The notes beneath the pieces were generated by a model. It saw only the letters and a list, made by a program, of their open reading frames with translations, was not told where the DNA came from and did no database searches. Position numbers and translations under genes: made by a program. A stretch of DNA of 9,751 nt from Bacteroidota bacterium (GTDB lineage Bacteria; Bacteroidota; Bacteroidia; Chitinophagales; UBA2359): positions 1 through 9,751 of the forward strand of contig JAHDCM010000100.1 in the NCBI GenBank assembly GCA_020629895.1, read 5' to 3'. Of this stretch, positions 6,601 to 9,751 are shown piece after piece (positions within the stretch are counted from its first letter, which is position 1; each line of letters opens with the position of its first letter).

Positions 6601-8393
6601 CTTATGAATTTGAGGTGCAAACTAATTGTGATGCTAGTAGCCTGCCTACTAGTCCAACTTCTACAACTAATAACTTTACAACGCCTATTTTATGTACGAC
6701 TCCTACCAATATGACTGCCACTAATATTAGTGACACCCAAACTGATCTTAGTTGGACAGGCATTGCCAATGGAGTATCCTACAATCTTTATTACCAAGAA
6801 GTGGGTGCAAGTGCTTGGAACAGTATTGTCGTTTCGGGTACTTCTTATACGCTTACAGGTTTAAATCCAGGAGTTGATTATAGTTTTTATGTAGAAAGCG
6901 ATTGTGGGGGAGGTATTACAGGAATTCCTAGTGTTACAACTCCGTTTACGACCCTTCAAGCTTGTTCTGCTCCAACTGGCTTAACAGCTACCAATATTAC
7001 AGATGTAAGTGCCTCCTTAAACTGGAATGCTCTGCCTAATGCTAATACCTATATTGTTAGTTATCGTCCTGTTGGTTCAAGTACATGGATTACGAATACC
7101 ACTGGATTCACCTCCTTTAATATCACAGATTTGAATCCTTCAACAAATTATGAATTTATCGTACAAGCCAATTGTAATGCGAATAGTGTCCCTACTAGTC
7201 CCAATAGCAATACAACACCTTTTAGTACAACTATCTCGTGTATTACACCAAGTAATTTCAACTTGATAAATGTAACTAGCTCACAAGCTACTATAAACTG
7301 GACAGGGCACAATAGTGCAACTAATTATATTGTCCAAGTTCGACCTTTTGGAAGTAGCACTTGGATTACACAAAACATACAATCTTTTGGTAATTTTTAT
7401 ACCATCTCCGACTTACTACCTTGTACCACCTACGAACTAGAACTATATGCCGAATGTGGTGGTGTATTCAGTAGTATTGTAAATGATACATTTATCACCA
7501 CTCCTCCATCCGCAGCATGGACGAGTGCATTGACTACTATTTGCAATGGTACTACTGACTTAAATACTTATGTAAGTGGCACCAATGGTGGAATATGGTC
7601 AGGAGGTTCTTATGTTTCTAGTAGTGGAGTTTTTGATCCCGACGGATTACAACCTGGTGATTATACAGTTACTTATACTGTTGGTGCGATAGGCTGTCAA
7701 GATAGTCAGACTTACAATATAATGGTCGAAGAATGTATTGCCACTGTCAGTGTTAAAATGCTTTTAGCAGGTCCTTATGATCCTGCCACAGGTAAAATGA
7801 CCACCATCTTAAATTCACTCAACCTCATTCCTTCTACTCAACCATATAGTATTGCTCCCTGGAATTATGCAGGAACCGAAACATTTTCCTCTATTGATGA
7901 TAAAGTGGTAGATTGGGTATTAGTAGAACTTAGAGATGTTGATACCACTACTGTTGTAGCAACTCAAGCCGCTCTGTTATTGGAAGATGGAACCATTACT
8001 GATGTAGATGGAGTAGCTGGTTTAAGCTTCAAAAACCTAAACTATAACGATTCTTACTTCCTTGTTGTACGCCATCGAAACCATTTGGATGTCATGTCAA
8101 ATGGAACTGTTAGCCTCAACGCATTGTATGACTTTACAAGTGGAGCCAATCAAGCTTTTGGTACTGGACAAGTAGCAGATGTTGGTGGGGGGAAATTTGC
8201 ACTTCATGCAGGTGATTGTAGTGGTGATGGAACTGTTACTGTAGTCGATTATAATTTATATCGCTCACAAGCAAGTCTAATTAGTCAATACTTATTGGGT
8301 GATATTAATTTAGATAAAACAGTTACCGTCAAAGATTTCAATATTTATCAACCAAATGCTAGTTTAATTGGTGTTTCTTTTGTAAGATATTAA
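3696..8393 (+). CDS. Giant secreted protein: choice-of-anchor-B domain, nine FN3 domains, dockerin-like C-terminus
   Basis: A 1565-residue protein. A signal peptide (1-30) ends SKA before Gln31. Residues about 31-361 form an LVIVD-type/choice-of-anchor-B beta-propeller-like domain, with motifs such as FSIVDIS, LMIVDLS, HNIFIDENG, THNCWISDDG and VIPHNTF. Residues about 366-456 form a carboxypeptidase-regulatory-like beta-sandwich (YLEGTVTDINTG). Nine FN3 domains begin near residues 458, 547, 638, 727, 819, 909, 1001, 1091 and 1183, most closing with a Cys just before the next domain. Residues about 1275-1347 are PKD-like (GGIWSGG, SGVFDPDGL, YTVTYTVG). A C-terminal module (1348-1565) ends in two calcium loops, starting at Asp1507 and Asp1536. 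No catalytic domain is evident; an extracellular adhesin or scaffold is the likely role, by inference. ATGs at 3699 and 3708 are possible alternative starts. No classical type IX sorting domain is seen. Transcription probably ends at the hairpin at 8410. Confidence 0.9.
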   Translation: MMKSMTKLNSSKILIALLLFLCFSAKISKAQTNVTLQGQLSYSVGINDVWGYVDGSGNEYALVGTQTTFSIVDISTPSTPTEILSVPGATTTWRDVKIWNDYAYIINEASTGGGLMIVDLSVLPGGTPTVTYSTLGVGYTDSHNIFIDENGIGYLFGASSSGVGGGTIICDIAANPTNPPYLGIYTTNYVHDGYVRGDTMWTGEIYAGELGVVDVSNKAVPLRLSGVGTPNAFTHNCWISDDGQTVFTTDERDGSFVTAYDVSDIYDMKEIDRYQAFPGTNVIPHNTFVKDDFLVTSYYTSGAKITDATYPYNLIETGFYDTSPNTGGGFAGCWGVYPFFNNSNTLLATDRQLGLFVLSMNCVQAAYLEGTVTDINTGNTIVSASVTVTDASGNPATFGNGYFTKSDLIGFYATGASQTGTYTVTVEAPCYQTLTVTGVNLTSGIITNLPAQMTPIVSAPINLTTSNITTTTADLSWDIDLNAASYNVYYRPVGSTTWTILPATTNSISLTGLTPGTIYQFQIESICGSGVSTGTTASNFTTVAPCNVPTGLTVNNITTTGADISWTAISGANSYLVSYRPVGTSTWQTVTVSSNSTTLTGLTPNTPYEYVVDANCGSISGTSGNSSTTTFTTLILCTTPTNLMVSTITDTQASISWTGITNGTSYTLYYREVGTTTWISISVSSTTYLLTGLNPNTDYEFYVEGNCSGTTGTASNTTPFTTLQVCLAPTNITSSNVTTNSATISWNGVSNGVDYILSYRPVGTTTWMTITVTGTSTNLSGLMDGTTYEFEVQTNCDASSLPTSPTSTTNNFTTPILCTTPTNMTATNISDTQTDLSWTGIANGVSYNLYYQEVGASAWNSIVVSGTSYTLTGLNPGVDYIFYVESDCGGGITGTPSVTTPFTTLQVCPTPTNISSSNIANNSATISWNGVSNGVDYILSYRPVGTTTWTTITVTGNSTNLSGLMDGTTYEFEVQTNCDASSLPTSPTSTTNNFTTPILCTTPTNMTATNISDTQTDLSWTGIANGVSYNLYYQEVGASAWNSIVVSGTSYTLTGLNPGVDYSFYVESDCGGGITGIPSVTTPFTTLQACSAPTGLTATNITDVSASLNWNALPNANTYIVSYRPVGSSTWITNTTGFTSFNITDLNPSTNYEFIVQANCNANSVPTSPNSNTTPFSTTISCITPSNFNLINVTSSQATINWTGHNSATNYIVQVRPFGSSTWITQNIQSFGNFYTISDLLPCTTYELELYAECGGVFSSIVNDTFITTPPSAAWTSALTTICNGTTDLNTYVSGTNGGIWSGGSYVSSSGVFDPDGLQPGDYTVTYTVGAIGCQDSQTYNIMVEECIATVSVKMLLAGPYDPATGKMTTILNSLNLIPSTQPYSIAPWNYAGTETFSSIDDKVVDWVLVELRDVDTTTVVATQAALLLEDGTITDVDGVAGLSFKNLNYNDSYFLVVRHRNHLDVMSNGTVSLNALYDFTSGANQAFGTGQVADVGGGKFALHAGDCSGDGTVTVVDYNLYRSQASLISQYLLGDINLDKTVTVKDFNIYQPNASLIGVSFVRY
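5874..6965 (+). repeat. In-frame 546-bp tandem duplication of an FN3 pair
   Basis: Unit A (5874-6419) and unit B (6420-6965) are each 546 bp, 182 codons, and each covers two FN3 domains. Positions 6078-6336 and 6624-6882 are identical over 259 bp by direct comparison. Elsewhere, scattered substitutions occur: 8 residue differences between the first FN3 of each unit and 3 between the second. Identity at synonymous sites points to recent duplication or gene conversion. Confidence 0.95.
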
Positions 8394-8396
8394 TCT

Positions 8397-8475
8397 GGGC
8401 GTGCCGTGTATAAAAAAAGCGCAATTATTTGCCTCCAGCGTCCTCGCTAGTGGCAAATAATTGCGCTTTTTTTAT
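8397..8475 (+). terminator. Repeat head plus perfect 24-bp hairpin; likely terminator
   Basis: GGGCGTGCC (8397-8405) starts 3 bases after the stop codon of the giant gene. A perfect 24-bp inverted repeat follows (8410-8433 and 8452-8475), with an 18-base middle holding a small AGCG/CGCT stem. The outer ends of the arms are A7 and T7, so it can act as a rho-independent terminator for the rightward gene, and possibly in both directions. It shares its head with the dispersed element but lacks the TCGGGCTAT tail, so it is also a partial copy of that element. Confidence 0.75.
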
Positions 8476-8477
8476 CT

Positions 8478-8584
8478 TTCACTTGTGTGGACAAGGGATG
8501 CTCTTCATTTTTTGTAGACAAAAAATACCCTTCATTCTTTGTAGACAAAAAATACCCTTCATTCTTTGTAGACAAGGCATGCCT
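8478..8584 (+). repeat. 27-bp tandem repeat, four units
   Basis: Units at 8478-8503 (26 bp, diverged), 8504-8530, 8531-8557 and 8558-8584. The second and third differ at one base; the fourth shares the first half (TTCATTCTTTGTAGACAA) and then diverges into a palindrome. As 27 is a multiple of three, the region stays open as a reading frame from 8429 with a 9-residue repeat. I read that as a by-product, not as protein. Confidence 0.85.
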
Positions 8585-8593
8585 TGTCTCTAC
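8568..8593. repeat. Palindrome centred on GGCATGCC
   Basis: Positions 8570-8589 form a perfect 20-bp palindrome. The outer GT...AC continues it after two unmatched bases on the right side. The core AAGGCATGCCTT with flanking GTAGA/TCTAC resembles an abundant short intergenic palindrome seen in several Bacteroidota and cyanobacteria. It lies between the tandem repeat and the small membrane gene and may seed the repeat, since each unit carries its left half. Confidence 0.75.
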
Positions 8594-8608
8594 TTAAATC
8601 ATTTACTT

Positions 8609-8851
8609 ATGAAAATCAAAACTGCTGCTAATTTTTTAATGATTGGTGCAGCCATTTCCGCCATCAATCAAATTGGTTACTTATCTATGTTTCTCAACTC
8701 TATAAGCACCACGGGTTTCGACTCTGGTAATATTCCCTATCTATTTTTCAACTTAATGGGATTTGTCTTACCTATTTCTCTTTTTTGTTTAGGCTGGGCA
8801 TTAGCTTCGCATACTCCTGAAAATGGTGATGATCGTTTTTTTAATTTATAG
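8609..8851 (+). CDS. Small two-helix membrane protein, unknown function
   Basis: An 80-residue protein with two hydrophobic segments, about residues 6-30 and 42-68, separated by a short polar turn (STTGFDSGN). A charged tail follows (ENGDDRFFNL). I do not recognise the family. The frame is open from 8429, but the upstream 60 codons are made of the hairpin and the 27-bp repeat. I therefore place the start at the ATG at 8609, where a typical Lys-rich membrane-protein N-terminus begins (MKIKTAANFL). No clear promoter box lies directly upstream. It has no same-strand partner downstream. It could be expressed by read-through from the giant gene. Confidence 0.6.
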   Translation: MKIKTAANFLMIGAAISAINQIGYLSMFLNSISTTGFDSGNIPYLFFNLMGFVLPISLFCLGWALASHTPENGDDRFFNL

Positions 8852-8870
8852 TTAGTGATTTTATGTTTAC

Positions 8871-8907
8871 CACAGATTACACGGATTAGCACAGATTATA
8901 CGGACAG
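8871..8907 (+). repeat. Short tandem repeat, CACAGATTACACGGATTAG type
   Basis: Two adjacent units: CACAGATTACACGGATTAG (8871-8889) and CACAGATTATACGGACAG (8890-8907). This sequence family recurs in intergenic DNA of many Bacteroidota. It sits just past the small membrane gene, directly before the inverted dispersed element. The gap 8852-9171 otherwise holds only that element. Confidence 0.75.
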
Positions 8908-8915
8908 CCTCTTAC

Positions 8916-9133
8916 GCGCAAGGGATAGTAGTGGTAGCTTGGCGAAGTAGCCGCCTAGTGAAGCCTATGCTGGCAGGGCTGACGGGAGGAAGACACTGCC
9001 AGTATATTTGGCTGAACAGGCTGCTACGAGGCAACTACAAACGGATAGCCCGACCCCGTTTTTTCTCGTTTTTGCCTTAGTTCCTGCGAAGACGCAGGAA
9101 CGGGCAAAAACGAGAAAAAACGGGGATGCGCCC
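8916..9133 (-). repeat. Dispersed two-part intergenic repeat element, copy 2 (inverted)
   Basis: Read on the minus strand from 9133: GGGCGCATC, a long perfect hairpin (9125-9054), then TCGGGCTATCC, and the conserved tail ending ACTATCCCTTGCGC at 8916. The tail matches copy 1 block for block. The last 42 bases align without gaps and mostly differ by transitions. The internal stem is CTGGCAG/CTGCCAG (9002-8996 with 8976-8970) where copy 1 has CTAGCAG/CTGCTAG. It follows the 3' end of the GldM-family gene in the same orientation as that gene. Confidence 0.85.
9054..9125. other. Long perfect hairpin within repeat copy 2
   Basis: A 23-bp perfect stem (9054-9076 with 9103-9125) encloses a second 9-bp perfect stem, GTTCCTGCG/CGCAGGAAC (9080-9088 with 9093-9101), with an AAGA loop. 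The sequence is unrelated to the hairpins at 1571-1645 and 8410-8475, although all three follow the same repeat head. No U-tract follows it on the minus strand, so it is not a standard terminator for the neighbouring gene. Confidence 0.9.
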
Positions 9134-9171
9134 AGAAAATCAAAAAAATAAACTGGTCAAAAAGATTGTTT

Positions 9172-9751
9172 CTACTCTATTTCTAAGGTGGGACCATTCA
9201 ACTCTCTAACTTGGCTATCATTGCCTCTTACCTTTACTTTTGAAAATCGGAATAAATCGCCCGATGCAGCTTTATCAATCAACGCCTTCGATTCTTTACC
9301 AAATTGTCCACCTCTATTGCTTGTTTGTGCCCGGCTATCATCAGCTGGATAGTGCTTCAACACAAAAGATACGACTTGAAATTTGGCAGGAATATTTTTA
9401 TCCTGAAGAATCGCTGTAAGACCTGCTGCTTTTTTTAAATCCTCCGCTTTGATCGTTTCTAAGTCTTCTTGTACATTATTTAGAAAAATTTGTGGATCGG
9501 GTAAGGCTTCTACTGCTACTTTTTGTGTCGCTACCACTTCCTCTTTTCCTTCTTTTGTTTGCACTATATTTAATACGACCTCACTCCCTCTCAATGGACG
9601 AATAGCAAAACGATTAGGTCCTTTTGGGCTTACCTTTGCATTATCTGCTTTTATGGTAGCCCCTTTCATATTGGGTGGGAGTTGTACAATTTGCTCTACT
9701 CCTTGATAAAGATTCCCTTTAGGTGTTCCTATGTTAATTAGTGATTGAGTG
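9172..9751 (-). CDS. GldM-family protein, C-terminal part (runs off right edge)
   Basis: The frame is open from the TAG at 9172-9174 to the right edge, giving 192 C-terminal residues. The first in-window ATG (9669) is internal, since the codons above it remain open and fit the same fold (NLYQGVEQIVQLPP). The visible part resembles the last two periplasmic domains of GldM. First is an Ig-like domain opening with YQGVEQ and ending before PDPQIFL; then comes a domain with AKFQVVSFVL, SKALIDKAASGDLFRFSKVKV and RELNGPTLEIE, matching the GldM terminal-domain pattern. GldM spans the periplasm and couples the inner-membrane motor to type IX secretion and gliding. No gldN follows, so this may be a stand-alone paralogue or another protein with a GldM-C domain, such as a membrane metallopeptidase fusion. 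Homology is judged by eye. Confidence 0.7.
   Translation of the reverse strand, partial: TQSLINIGTPKGNLYQGVEQIVQLPPNMKGATIKADNAKVSPKGPNRFAIRPLRGSEVVLNIVQTKEGKEEVVATQKVAVEALPDPQIFLNNVQEDLETIKAEDLKKAAGLTAILQDKNIPAKFQVVSFVLKHYPADDSRAQTSNRGGQFGKESKALIDKAASGDLFRFSKVKVRGNDSQVRELNGPTLEIE

Noticed and set aside
8478..8584. Possible CRISPR array
   Set aside because: The 27-bp units are directly adjacent with no unique spacers, and no cas gene is present.
8429..8608. Upstream extension of the small membrane protein from an ATG at 8429
   Set aside because: It would translate the right half of a 24-bp hairpin and a 27-bp tandem repeat. A normal membrane-protein N-terminus begins at 8609.
9054..9125. 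Standard rho-independent terminator for the GldM-family gene
   Set aside because: The stem is strong, but no U-tract follows it on the minus strand; the next bases are TCGGGCTAT of the repeat.
9172..9669. GldM-like gene as a complete 165-residue protein starting at 9669
   Set aside because: The frame remains open to the edge and the residues above this Met fit the same domain, so the Met is internal.
9449..9706. 85-codon plus-strand frame
   Set aside because: Antisense shadow of the GldM-family gene, which has clear family motifs.

Overview
The window looks like a chromosomal segment of a Bacteroidota bacterium, most plausibly of the Saprospiria/Chitinophagia type. Supporting signs are the AT-rich composition, TAnnTTTG-type promoter boxes, absence of Shine-Dalgarno sites, Bacteroidota-style lipoproteins, a GldM-family protein, a giant secreted choice-of-anchor-B/FN3 protein, and signature intergenic repeats (GGGCGTGCC ... 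TCGGGCTAT ... CTATCCCT). The exact taxon is inferred.

Layout. The left third is transcribed leftward: cysS (1900-3405), a lipoprotein of the M28 glutaminyl-cyclase type (400-1440), and the N-terminal part of an acidic lipoprotein that runs off the left edge (1-290). The gap 1441-1899 holds a dispersed repeat element and the cysS terminator. A divergent promoter region (3406-3695) separates cysS from one very large rightward gene (3696-8393). This encodes a 1565-residue secreted protein: signal peptide, LVIVD/choice-of-anchor-B propeller-like domain, carboxypeptidase-regulatory-like domain, nine FN3 domains, a PKD-like domain and a C-terminal module with two dockerin-like calcium loops. Its stop codon is followed at once by a repeat head and a perfect 24-bp hairpin, then a 27-bp tandem repeat, a palindrome and a small two-helix membrane protein (8609-8851). 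Next come a short CACAGATTACACGGATTAG tandem and a second, inverted copy of the dispersed element (8916-9133). The C-terminal 192 residues of a leftward GldM-family protein run off the right edge.

How the parts fit. The predicted signal peptidase cut in the giant protein leaves an N-terminal Gln, as the Bacteroidetes 'Q-rule' describes, and the M28 lipoprotein is of the family that cyclises such Gln residues. The GldM-family protein hints at type IX secretion or gliding functions, but the giant protein shows no canonical type IX sorting domain.

The most unusual item is the dispersed two-part element: conserved ends, a different hairpin core in each copy, and a small stem with a compensatory base-pair change between the two full copies. 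The best protein-level items are the recent 546-bp duplication inside the giant gene and its C-terminal module.
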